In this document: piece by piece, positions 41,211 through 49,581 of the stretch | How the letters are laid out: every line of letters starts with the position of its first letter | How positions within the stretch are numbered: position 1 is the stretch's first letter | Source: Moraxellaceae bacterium | GTDB taxonomy: Bacteria; Pseudomonadota; Gammaproteobacteria; Pseudomonadales; Moraxellaceae | NCBI GenBank assembly: GCA_030646295.1 | Contig: JAUSND010000016.1 | Coordinates: 1-64,000, forward strand | Direction of reading: 5' to 3' | Length of the DNA: 64,000 bases | Made by a program: the position numbers and the translations under genes | The notes under the pieces: generated by a model | Database searches by the model: none | What the model was told of the DNA's origin: nothing | What the model saw: the letters and a program-made list of their open reading frames with translations, nothing else

Positions 41211-41608
41211 GTGGATGGCAATGCCTTCATTTCTCCGGGCACTGGCGCGGCCAATACGGTGGGGATGAAACTGGACGGTCTCGTCAAGGTCGCCTCAAAC
41301 AGCAGTGCCTGGAACAGCGGTAGTTACTTCATGATTGCCGAGTCCGGTCGTTAGGATGTGAACATTGGCCTGACACAGATTACCGGCAATCTGGTTATGC
41401 AGATTGGCCGTGTCGATGTGCTGTCAGAGGTTGAAACCACACGGAGAACTGCCCAGCTCATGATTGGGTCTGCATCGTGTTTGGACGCACGAAAAGTGGA
41501 GGGGCGCCTATGCTTGTTAACGCGTTAAAGCTTGGTGCGGATAGTCTGGGCAGTGTGGTCATGCCTTCAGATCAATGGTATACGTTTTCGCTGATGAAGC
41601 AGCGCTGA
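41211..41608 (+). pseudogene. Decayed surface-protein-like gene
   Basis: Conceptual translation reads FISPGTGAANTVGMKLDG and SYFMIAESGR, meets an in-frame TAG (41352-41354), continues DVNIGLTQITGNLVMQIGR, then shifts frame and ends LGADSLGSVVMPSDQWYTF before a TGA. The pattern resembles the C-terminal half of Alcanivorax outer-surface proteins of the DUF6160/FilA kind (from memory, uncertain). There is no start and at least two disruptions. Confidence 0.55.
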
Positions 41609-41862
41609 AGATGCGTCAGGTGACCGCCTTGGCCATGAGGCTGTTTGGGCAAGAGGCGTTCTGCTCATCGTGACAGTACCAAGTATGGAATCGTCATCTG
41701 CGGTGAGAAAATGTCTTCTCTGCTGAGGTGCATGCATTCGCTTGCATCTGTACGTATGAAAATGTCCCGTTTCCGCGGTCGTCGTGGAGGAAGCGGTGTG
41801 GAAGGCTTCTTAGGCAATCCTGACAGTGTAGCAAGGCCTCCACGGGGACTATTGCGGTCGTG

Positions 41863-44562
41863 CTAACGTAGCGGTAGGCAGCTCTCCACAAGCTGGCCCA
41901 GTTGCTGAAGGCGCAAAGGTTTTGATATGAAGTCATCCATGCCCGCAGCCAAACACTTCTCGCGATCGCCCTGCAGGGCCGAGGCGGTCATGGCGATGAT
42001 GGGCACGTGGCGGCGGTCGCCTTCCAGCCGACGGATTTGCCGCGTGGCATCGAAGCCGTCCATCACCGGCATGTTGCAGTCCATGAAGATGAGGTCGTAG
42101 GGCAACTGCTGATATGCCGTGACGGCTTCGCTGCCGTTGCCCACTACATCGACCTGACAACCCATGCGCTTTAGTACCTCAGCGGCCAGCAGCTGGCTGA
42201 CGGAATTGTCCTCCGCTACCAGCACGCGGCCACGAAATCTGCCATCTGCCGTACTGTGAAAGACAGCCTTGCTACTGTCCGGCAAGGGGGTGTTTTCCGA
42301 AGGCAGTCGTTCAAAAGGCAGCTCTACCCAGAAGACTGTGCCCTCGCTTGGTCGGGGGCGATAGCCGATTTTACCGCCCATGGCCTCGGCCAGGCGCCGG
42401 CAGATGGCTAGTCCCAGCCCGGTGCCGCCAAAGCGGTGGGTAATGGACGCCGCCTGCACGAAGGGCTTGAAAAGATTGGGACGAATCTCCTGGTTTAAGC
42501 CAATGCCGGTATCGCAGACCTCGAAACAAAGGCGCACTGAGTTATCTTGCCGCCCCAACTCCGTACAGCGGAGCAGGATGTGCCCCTCTGGGGTGAACTT
42601 CACCGCATTGGAGAGCAGGTTCAGCAGAATCTGGCGCAGGCGGGCCGCATCGCCCCGCAACCGATGCGGCGCGGCCAGGATACGGCGGAGTTCCAGACCT
42701 TTGGCCTCGGCGCTGGGCCGTACGAGCGCCAGCACCTGGTCCACCTCCAGATGCAGGTCGAACGCCACCGGCTCCAATTCCAGGCGGCCAGCCTCAATCT
42801 TGGAGAAATCCAGAAAATCGTTAAGCAGGTGCAGCAGGGATTCGCCGGATTGACGTGCGAGTTCGGCAAAATGACGCTTACTCTCGTCCAGCGGGCCGTC
42901 AAGCAGCAGCCCCGTGAAGCCGATGAGTCCGTTCAACGGGGTGCGAATCTCATGGCTCATGGTGGCTAGGAATTCGGTCTTGGCGTGGTCGGCCGATTCT
43001 GCCTGTATGCGTTCGGTGACGTCCTCCGCCACCGCTAGGCTATACAGGTAGCTGTCCGCCTCGTCGTGCACTGCGCTGAGGCTGACCCGCAACCATACAG
43101 CATGGCCGAGCTTGTGTGGAAACTGCCGCTCGATTTTTACCCATGGCACTTCCCGTTGCAGCAACCGCTCATGCTCGATCAGGTCCTGCTCACGGTCTTC
43201 GGGATAGGTGAGCCGGCTGAAGGGCTGCCCGAGGAGCTCATCCGCCGTATAGCCCAGGAGTTCGCAAAGTTTGCGATTGATGCGCAGCAGGTGGCCATCA
43301 GGCGATAGATGCGCAAACCCCACCGCGGCCTGCTCGAACGCGGCCGTCAGCGCGCTCTCGCTGCGGCGCAGGGCAAGCTCCGCCCGCTTGCGCTTGCTGA
43401 TGTCCGAGAAGAGCATCGTGACGTCACGGTGCTGATGGCTGTATACGAAGACGTCGAACCATTGGTCGGTATGCGGCAGCCAGACCTCAAGTTGATCCTC
43501 GCCTCCTTGCAGCGCCACCCGGCCGTAGCGCTGGATCAGGTCGGGCTTCAGGTGCTCGGCCTCGGGCCAGACCTCGGTCAAGCGCTTTCCGGCGATCTCA
43601 GCCTGAGGAAACCCTAGCATCTTTTCATAGGCCACGTTGACGGAGACATGGCTGAAATCCACGGGAACGCCGGCCGTGTCCGTAATGAGGCGGCAGTGCG
43701 CGACGGCGTTGAGCTTGTTGTTGAACAGCGAGGTATAACGCTGCTCGCTCTCGGCCAGCGCTGCCTGGACACGCTTCAGGTCGTCGATATCGGTGCAGAT
43801 TCCGAACCAGCGCATGACCGTGCCGACCTCATCACGTAGGGGCAGGCCACGGGCATGAAACCAGTGATAGCTGCCGTCGTGGCGGCGGATGCGGAGTTCG
43901 ATCTCGTAGTTGTGTTGCGTGGTATGGGCGGCGTGCCAGACGGCGGCCGCGCGCGGCCGGTCCTCGGGGTGCAGCACGGACAGCCAGTCGTCGCCGCGCA
44001 AGGTAGCCGGATCCACGCCGGTGTAGGTCAGCCATTGGATGCTGTGAAAATCCGGGAACCCGTCGGCCCGCGCTGTCCACACCAGGCCGGGCAGGCCCGC
44101 GATCATCTGGCTCAGCTCATGTTCGCGCTTGCCCAGTTGCTGCTCCAGCCGCAGGCGGTCGCTGATGTCGCGAAAGACAACGGCAAAACGCCCGGGCTGG
44201 GGGGAATAGCAGTACAACTCAAAGTGCCGGCCCGTATCGATGCTGAAGCTTATGAAGTGCTTCGGTTGGCCGCTCAGGGCGACGCCACAGTAATTCTCCC
44301 GCCAGATGCTTTCCTGCCGGGCCGCCCATTGCAGGGAGGGCCGGCCGAGGCAGTCGCGGGGGAAGCCGGTCTGGGTGAAGAAGGCCTCGTTGACATCGAG
44401 GAGTTGGAAGTCTGTGGCCTTGCCGCGCTCGTCCAGCAGGGCCTCACCCAAGGCAAAGCCCTCCGTCATGTTGGCGAAGAGGTTGCGGTATTTCTCGAGC
44501 TCATCCTCTCGCTTCAAGGGAGGCCGTTTCGCGTTGGCCATCGGATGCCTGTGCGTTTTCAT
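41863..44562 (-). CDS. Hybrid sensor histidine kinase with multiple PAS domains and a receiver
   Basis: About 899 aa from the ATG at 44562; a TATACT box just upstream makes the track start at 44625 unlikely, and 44541 is an alternative. Four PAS/PAC-type domains occupy about residues 20-500 (for example [32 protein letters not shown]). HisKA follows with the phosphorylated His in [11 protein letters not shown], then an HATPase with [15 protein letters not shown] and GGTGLGLAI. The C-terminal receiver has the phospho-Asp in [11 protein letters not shown]. No membrane segment is seen, so it is probably cytoplasmic. No response regulator or output gene is adjacent. Confidence 0.92.
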   Translation of the reverse strand: MKTHRHPMANAKRPPLKREDELEKYRNLFANMTEGFALGEALLDERGKATDFQLLDVNEAFFTQTGFPRDCLGRPSLQWAARQESIWRENYCGVALSGQPKHFISFSIDTGRHFELYCYSPQPGRFAVVFRDISDRLRLEQQLGKREHELSQMIAGLPGLVWTARADGFPDFHSIQWLTYTGVDPATLRGDDWLSVLHPEDRPRAAAVWHAAHTTQHNYEIELRIRRHDGSYHWFHARGLPLRDEVGTVMRWFGICTDIDDLKRVQAALAESEQRYTSLFNNKLNAVAHCRLITDTAGVPVDFSHVSVNVAYEKMLGFPQAEIAGKRLTEVWPEAEHLKPDLIQRYGRVALQGGEDQLEVWLPHTDQWFDVFVYSHQHRDVTMLFSDISKRKRAELALRRSESALTAAFEQAAVGFAHLSPDGHLLRINRKLCELLGYTADELLGQPFSRLTYPEDREQDLIEHERLLQREVPWVKIERQFPHKLGHAVWLRVSLSAVHDEADSYLYSLAVAEDVTERIQAESADHAKTEFLATMSHEIRTPLNGLIGFTGLLLDGPLDESKRHFAELARQSGESLLHLLNDFLDFSKIEAGRLELEPVAFDLHLEVDQVLALVRPSAEAKGLELRRILAAPHRLRGDAARLRQILLNLLSNAVKFTPEGHILLRCTELGRQDNSVRLCFEVCDTGIGLNQEIRPNLFKPFVQAASITHRFGGTGLGLAICRRLAEAMGGKIGYRPRPSEGTVFWVELPFERLPSENTPLPDSSKAVFHSTADGRFRGRVLVAEDNSVSQLLAAEVLKRMGCQVDVVGNGSEAVTAYQQLPYDLIFMDCNMPVMDGFDATRQIRRLEGDRRHVPIIAMTASALQGDREKCLAAGMDDFISKPLRLQQLGQLVESCLPLR

Positions 44563-44739
44563 GACAAGTAGTATAGTCGCTATATGCGGTGAGGCACTCC
44601 GGGATGGAAGTAGGCAGCACCGCATCCTGGGTTTGGTCAGCGCTCCGATGGAGCAGGTCGCGGACTCAACGAAGGCTTTCGGTCAGGCGGCCGCACAACA
44701 TGTGCGTGGCGTCATTGGCGTCAAACTGAAGCCGTCACA

Positions 44740-45345
44740 CGCAGGTGCCAATTCGTCGTTGTACTGATGTGGCCGGAGCCAATTGTATCGGTGCATCATA
44801 ATGACCAATGTCGCGATGTGCTTCTTGCGCCGTCATATACCCCGTACGTGGCACCCATTCAGACTTCAAGTTCCTGAAAAACCTTTCCATGAGGGCGTTG
44901 TCTCAGCAGTTGCCACACTGCACATGGGCCATGTTCAACGCCTTGATCACCAGGGCAGTGTCCGGTCTGGTAGCGAGTGTCCAACCAACAATACGGCGCT
45001 TGTATAAATTCAGTACATCGGCCAAGTAGTGCCACTAGCCATGTGTCCAGATGCAGGTGATGTCACCACACCAGACCTGATTCGATCATGTGACCTCAAA
45101 CTCCCGATTCAGCAAGTTAGGGGGATGTCTGGCCTCCCAACGGTTGCCTGTTAATAGGCATGCGAGCCCGGTTATTTGCTGACCAGACCTAACTCCTGCA
45201 TCAGGCGACTGACCTTGAAGCGGCCAATCTAAGTGCCATCCACCAGCATCATACCCATGATGCTGCGGTTGCCCTCCGAGCTACGGCTTTTGGTAAAGAT
45301 TTCGTTAACCCTGTTTCGTAACTCCAGGCGTGGTACCTCAAGCAT
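44740..45345 (-). pseudogene. IS3-family transposase (OrfB) remnant
   Basis: The minus strand, read in pieces across frames, gives recognisable IS3 OrfB segments: NEIFTKSRSSEGNRSIMGM, IGRFKVSRLMQELGL, and at the end NWLRPHQYND. Many stops and frameshifts separate them. No terminal repeats were identified. It is dead sequence. Confidence 0.75.
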
Positions 45346-45793
45346 GGTGCATGGGTAGCTCAACAGGCTCTTGTGTACTCAACTGGACTATCAATGCATG
45401 CGATCGAGATCGTCCGACATCAAGAGCGCTGTATCACCGGGGGGGGGGCTGGAGGGCACGGTTTCAAGACATGGTGTACTACTTGCTGGTGGCACCCGGG
45501 CCACGTCAATGCCGGCCGATACAGGCCAATTCTTTGGTCAGGCGATCATGGAGGGGGTTGACAGAGGGTTTGGTTGGGTGACCAAATGGCTGGCAAGTGG
45601 TTTCACTACACACTTTTTGCCACTGCATTGAAACCGGCGTCCACAGGAGTACTGCATGAGTGTCCCCCACGCCAGCGCCCAACGCTGGACGCGTTTCGGG
45701 CGCGCCGACCACACCGCAATGCCCGGCTCGTGGAGGCGATCCGGGAAACCGTCGACGCCCGCACCATGGTGAATGACGTAGTTCCGCAACATC
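45346..45793. other. Degraded non-coding stretch
   Basis: No supportable gene. It contains a run of ten G (45439-45448) and a poor copy of the TetR operator (TTGGTTGGGTGACCAA, near 45570) with no gene behind it. Probably more mobile-element debris. Confidence 0.4.
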
Positions 45794-45973
45794 ATGTTTC
45801 AGCGCTTGGTGCCCAACCTAGAAGACATCGGACTGCTGTCCGACCGTATGCGCAGCTACTACGACGAGGCAGGTCTTCTGGTCTATGCCGGTGCCAAGAA
45901 TGCGAGCCAGCTGTCGGAGCAGAACCTGCTTTGCAACAACGACGAGATGGCCGCCAAGGCACTCGCGCAGTAA
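45794..45973 (+). pseudogene. C-terminal fragment of an unidentified gene
   Basis: A 59-codon frame, MFQRLVPNLEDIGLLSDRMR..., ending AAKALAQ. Upstream, another frame (RNARLVEAIRETVDARTM) looks like its continuation, so there is at least one frameshift. The helical, Leu/Tyr-rich pattern could come from a ferritin-like or oxygenase gene, but I cannot name it. Confidence 0.45.
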
Positions 45974-46028
45974 AAGGCAGCTGCCTGAGAAAAAATGTCC
46001 CTTTCGTCTCACTCATGGAAACTACATT

Positions 46029-46820
46029 ATGAAAACATTAATGCTTCGAATATTCCGGATTCGCTATTCCTGTTTAGCATCGACAGCTCTTGTATTATCA
46101 TTCATTTCAGCCACCTCTGTGGCAGAATCCACATACCCCACTACCTGTGCAATTGCACAGTATGAGCTATTGTCTGCCTATCACGAGCTTAGTAATTCAC
46201 CTAAAGATAAAAAACTCAAACAGAATGTGAGTACAATCAAAAAAACACTGTCGGAGTGCATTCAGTCGATTGGCGGGCGACTGAATACTGATATAGCCAA
46301 CAACCTCAAAGCCGCTAATGCTGGCATGAATAGTGAACTTGACTTCAATCTGAATGCAATTGAGAAAACAGGGGCGGGCCAAGGACAGTCCGTCAGCAAC
46401 ATGGTAAATCATGCACTTGAGACAACCAGAATCTTGGGTAAACAAAAATCAGGTCTGAATTCATCCGCAATTTCCATCAGAATGCTTGCCGTTCAAGCCG
46501 CCTACCTTAAAAACCGTTATCTCGAGCGCATATACTCATTAGGAGGAGAAGCCAATCGAGAGACCAGTGCAGAACCCTCTATTGAAAAAATAGTTGTCGA
46601 TTTTTCGGAAAATCTGGATGTTCTGCGCAAGGACCAGTCCCTGATAGCCAAGCCAGAAATAAAAAATAAATTGAATGGCGTTTATGTCCGGTTCAACTTT
46701 CTGCGAAAATCGATTCTGAATTATAATAATACGGCCGTACCATTTGTGGTGGCTCATCACTCTTCGCTCATTATAAAATCCCTACTGGAGATCGCTGAAG
46801 CTGCCGAAATTAATATGTAG
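46029..46820 (+). CDS. Secreted or periplasmic helical protein, possibly PilJ/NarX sensor-domain-like
   Basis: A 263-aa protein from the ATG at 46029; the track prefix is spurious. A signal peptide is clear (basic start, hydrophobic SCLASTALVLSFISATSVA, then cleavage before ES). The rest is alpha-helical and includes LKNRYLERIYSLGG and FNFLRKSILNYNNTAVPF, which recall the PilJ-type ligand domain; this is tentative. The gene is much more AT-rich than its neighbours and stands alone among IS remnants, suggesting transfer. Without a kinase or chemoreceptor part its role is unclear. Confidence 0.65.
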   Translation: MKTLMLRIFRIRYSCLASTALVLSFISATSVAESTYPTTCAIAQYELLSAYHELSNSPKDKKLKQNVSTIKKTLSECIQSIGGRLNTDIANNLKAANAGMNSELDFNLNAIEKTGAGQGQSVSNMVNHALETTRILGKQKSGLNSSAISIRMLAVQAAYLKNRYLERIYSLGGEANRETSAEPSIEKIVVDFSENLDVLRKDQSLIAKPEIKNKLNGVYVRFNFLRKSILNYNNTAVPFVVAHHSSLIIKSLLEIAEAAEINM

Positions 46821-46923
46821 TAGGGCGGATTCATATACTAATCGCAACACACCCAACTGATGATCTGTGGGTGATCTTGGATAATGCTGTTTTCTCTTCT
46901 CCGTCAAGATTAGGGACCACAGC

Positions 46924-47040
46924 ATGACGTACCACCAGATCACCGTAGCCGAAAGGATAGCCAGTTCTACCCTTCGTACTAAATTCCAGCGAGATAGCCC
47001 CGTCGTTACAGTCTCTCGCGAGGTCAAGCGCACCCGTAAG
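46924..47040 (+). pseudogene. IS30-family transposase N-terminal remnant, rightward
   Basis: MTYHQITVAERIASSTLRTK matches the start of IS30 transposases (MTYHQLT..ER..I..L), followed by VSREVKRTR, then degenerates. A second IS30 remnant faces it at 47440. Confidence 0.65.
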
Positions 47041-47070
47041 CCAGGGATCATGGTTGCCGCCGGTGAAGGC

Positions 47071-47440
47071 TCATGGCCGCGCAGTGTCACTGCAGGCGCA
47101 TGGCGCACAGTCAAAGCCCTTTTCATGAAGGGCATTGACGCAGAGAGAAAGAGCTTCTGGCTCAGCGCTCAACCTCTTTGCCAGCAGGCCTTCTACGCAC
47201 CAGTATTGCGCTGACGTATGCTGTAACCCCCGCCGTGTGCGCCAGCGCCGCCCATTAGTACGGCGCTGTGCCTTGGTAAACCGGTAGGCCCCGTCATAGG
47301 CACAGATGTTACGCTGCAGCACCCGACTGATTGCTGCGGTGGCGGCCCAGTCGCCGGGCAATCGCCGCAGCACAAAGGCTCTCCTTCCGCAGGGTGCTTA
47401 TCGCTATTCTTTCGTCCAATGTAATCTGGTGATATCTCAT
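47071..47440 (-). pseudogene. IS30-family transposase N-terminal remnant, leftward
   Basis: Begins at an ATG with MRYHQITLDERIAISTLRK and AIARRLGRHRS. After a frameshift it continues ISRVLQRN, DGAYRFTKAQRRTNGRRW. The catalytic DDE region is missing. It is convergent with the fragment at 46924, so two copies have decayed against each other. Confidence 0.7.
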
Positions 47441-47551
47441 GGCTGCTTCTCCATTCTTGCCGGGACAGAGAAGCACCAGTATTCCAGATCACTCCCTAAT
47501 TCTGGGAGCTGGCGTGTTGCACTTAGTTTATGAATTCGCCCCGCGTGATAC

Positions 47552-47782
47552 TCAAAAGTGGGGGGGGGGAGTCGAGTACGCACCCACCCTGAACAGTTCC
47601 TGAATTTCGGGAAATGGCATGAACAGGAGCAGCGGACTTTCAGGAGCTGGCTGGAAGCCGAAGGCGGCGTAGAAGTTGGCAGCCTCAGAGTCTTTCGCAT
47701 CCGCGATCAGTCCCACGCAACCGGAAGATTCTGCGACGGAAAGCACCCTGCTCATGGCTTCGATGAGGAGCAGTCTACCCAA
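47552..47782 (-). pseudogene. GNAT-toxin (TacT-like) C-terminal fragment
   Basis: 76 codons: MGRLLLIEAMSRVLSVAE, GLIADAKDSEAANFYAAFGF and SPLLLFMPFPEIQEL. This is the acetyl-CoA-binding and C-terminal half of the toxin-type GNAT acetyltransferases that pair with a DUF1778 antitoxin and modify aminoacyl-tRNA. The N-terminal half and any antitoxin gene are missing, and the preceding bases are low-complexity, so it is a broken toxin gene. Confidence 0.7.
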
Positions 47783-47891
47783 TGTGAGGCAAGAAGAGGG
47801 GGAGGGTAGCAGACAACCGACAATTTAATGTGGGTTTTTATGTGGGGTAGAGTTCATTATTTGTCGTAGCTTATTGATTTTATTGGTGTGG

Positions 47892-47980
47892 TGGCGGAAG
47901 CGGTGAGATTCGAACTCACGGAGGGCGGAACCCTCGGCGGTTTTCAAGACCGCTGCCTTCAACCACTCGGCCACGCTTCC
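47892..47980 (-). tRNA. serX: tRNA-Ser (anticodon TGA)
   Basis: The complement reads GGAAGCGTGGCCGAGTGGTT at the 5' end, with anticodon loop CTTGAAAAC (TGA), a long variable arm, T-arm GTTCGAATC, and acceptor end CGCTTCCG followed by an encoded CCA. The 7-bp acceptor stem GGAAGCG/CGCTTCC is perfect. Its 3' end faces the accessory region to the left, the usual side for island integration. The symbol serX is a general label. Confidence 0.96.
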
Positions 47981-48015
47981 ACAGGCCGGCAAGGATACTT
48001 GATGAGCCGATCCAG

Positions 48016-49506
48016 TCAACTGTCAGGGGAGCCGTCACCCGGTTTTTTTGCGGGTATTGACGGCGGCCGGTGACGCTGCCGCAGACGCCAGGCGCGCGCC
48101 AGCAGCCATACAGCCAGCCAGAGGCTGATCATCGCCATGGGTATTGCCAGCACACGCGGCCAGTACAGGCCGATGGCGGCAAAAACCAGCAAGATCATTC
48201 CCAGCATTGCCATCAGGCCTGCTTCGGCAGCGCCCAGAACCCGCTGTTGGCGCAGCGCGGTAGCAACGGTATTCCCCAGTCGCATCGCAGTAGTCATGCC
48301 GGAGCCTTTTTCACGGAAGGCTCGGGGCGTGGGGCGCCTGTGCATTGGTTCCACAGGTTTTACCGTGTGGCCTGCCAGCATGATCTCGGTGGCATTGTCG
48401 AGATCGGCCAGGTACATGGCCTCCATCGTCTCGGCAAACTCATGGTCTTCGACCGCGATGTCCAGTTCGTAGTTACTGATCCAGCTTGCCAGGTTCAGGT
48501 TGCTGGAGCCAACCCGTGCCCAGCGGCCATCGGCGACGGCGGTTTTGGCATGGATCATCGATCCGTTCCATTCAAAGACGCGAACGCCTGCCTCCAGCAG
48601 GGGGCGGTAACTGGCGCGCGACAGGGGTGAAATAAACGCGATATCACTGGTGCTGGGTACCAGCAAACGTACATCCACGCCGTCCTGGGCGGCGGCACAA
48701 AGTGCCTGCACATACACGGGCGTCGCCACAAAATAGGCATCGGTCAGCCAGAGCGTTTCATGGGCAACAGCCGCAATCAGCTGATCCAGACGGTACATGC
48801 CGCTGGTACTGGGTGTGCTGGCAATGACGCGCAGGTTGATGTTGCCTGTTGGCTCGCATGTTTCGGGGGGTATTTCATTGTCGGGCAGTGCGGTACCGCA
48901 GGTGGACCATGCCTGGGCAAAGGCCGCCACGATGTCGGCGACGGCGGGTCCCGTGACTTCTATGCCGGTATCGCGCCAGGGAGCGATGCCGCGGGACGGG
49001 TCGCCCAGCCAGCGTGCACTGATGCAAACGCCGGTGACGTAGCCGGTGTGGCCATCAATCGTGAGTGACTTGCGGTGGTCTCTTGTGAGCCAGGACAGCG
49101 GGTTGTCAAAACGCACGGGGTTGAAGGTACGAACCTCGCCACCGGCCTGCTCAAGGGGGCGGAACAGGGCGGCGGAGTTCAGGGAAAATCCGCCCATCCA
49201 GTCGTGCAGTACCCGCACTTTTACACCGGCACGGGCGCGCTCGGTGAGGGCAGCCATGAACTCTCGGCCGATGTGGTCATTCTCGATGATGTAGTTTTCG
49301 AGATGGATGCAGTGTGTGGCGTTGCGGATGGCGTTTAGCCAGGCGGGGTAGTGGCCGTCGGCATCACGTAGGAGACGTAAACGGTTTCCGGACAGCAGCG
49401 GTGCGCCGGCAGCACGAGAAAAAGCCTGTTCTGCCAGCAGACGAGGGCGCTGAGTACCGTAAGGCGTACTGGTCAGGCGGTCGAGAGGGTTCGCTTCCCG
49501 TGACAT
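48016..49506 (-). CDS. cls: Phospholipase D-family cardiolipin synthase
   Basis: A 496-aa protein from the ATG at 49506 (GGAAAAG upstream). Two HKD motifs are intact: HRKSLTIDG near 158 and HAKTAVADG near 337, each followed by the GSxN-like segment (VTGVCIS, VGSSNLN). Two hydrophobic helices close the C-terminus (about 435-480). Unlike ClsA the membrane helices are at the C-terminal end, nearer the ClsB layout. It would condense phosphatidyl groups to cardiolipin at the inner membrane. Confidence 0.88.
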   Translation of the reverse strand: MSREANPLDRLTSTPYGTQRPRLLAEQAFSRAAGAPLLSGNRLRLLRDADGHYPAWLNAIRNATHCIHLENYIIENDHIGREFMAALTERARAGVKVRVLHDWMGGFSLNSAALFRPLEQAGGEVRTFNPVRFDNPLSWLTRDHRKSLTIDGHTGYVTGVCISARWLGDPSRGIAPWRDTGIEVTGPAVADIVAAFAQAWSTCGTALPDNEIPPETCEPTGNINLRVIASTPSTSGMYRLDQLIAAVAHETLWLTDAYFVATPVYVQALCAAAQDGVDVRLLVPSTSDIAFISPLSRASYRPLLEAGVRVFEWNGSMIHAKTAVADGRWARVGSSNLNLASWISNYELDIAVEDHEFAETMEAMYLADLDNATEIMLAGHTVKPVEPMHRRPTPRAFREKGSGMTTAMRLGNTVATALRQQRVLGAAEAGLMAMLGMILLVFAAIGLYWPRVLAIPMAMISLWLAVWLLARAWRLRQRHRPPSIPAKKPGDGSPDS

Positions 49507-49541
49507 TGGTCTTTTCCATGGACTCTCGATCCATGGTAGCA

Positions 49542-49571
49542 CCCCGACCGTGCCAAAGGCACAGGTCGGGG
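49542..49571 (-). terminator. Hairpin between prc and cls
   Basis: CCCCGACC-GTGCC-N3-GGCAC-A-GGTCGGGG, a long stem with one bulged base, located 11 bp after the prc stop on the minus strand. There is no T run, so termination may be partial. Confidence 0.55.
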
Positions 49572-49581
49572 AGTGGGGCTT

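Noticed and set aside
44563-44767. Possible phasin-like reading frame (APMEQVADSTKAFGQ)
   Set aside because: The similarity is short, there is no independent start, and it lies partly over the kinase promoter in debris.
45439-45448. G10 tract as a phase-variation switch
   Set aside because: It is not in or before any intact gene.
45569-45584. TTGGTTGGGTGACCAA as a fourth TetR operator
   Set aside because: Matches 13 of 16 positions but loses the central symmetry and has no promoter or gene behind it; probably chance or decay.
47560-47569. G10 tract near the GNAT fragment as a phase-variation switch
   Set aside because: It lies in a truncated toxin gene, so length change would have no product to control.
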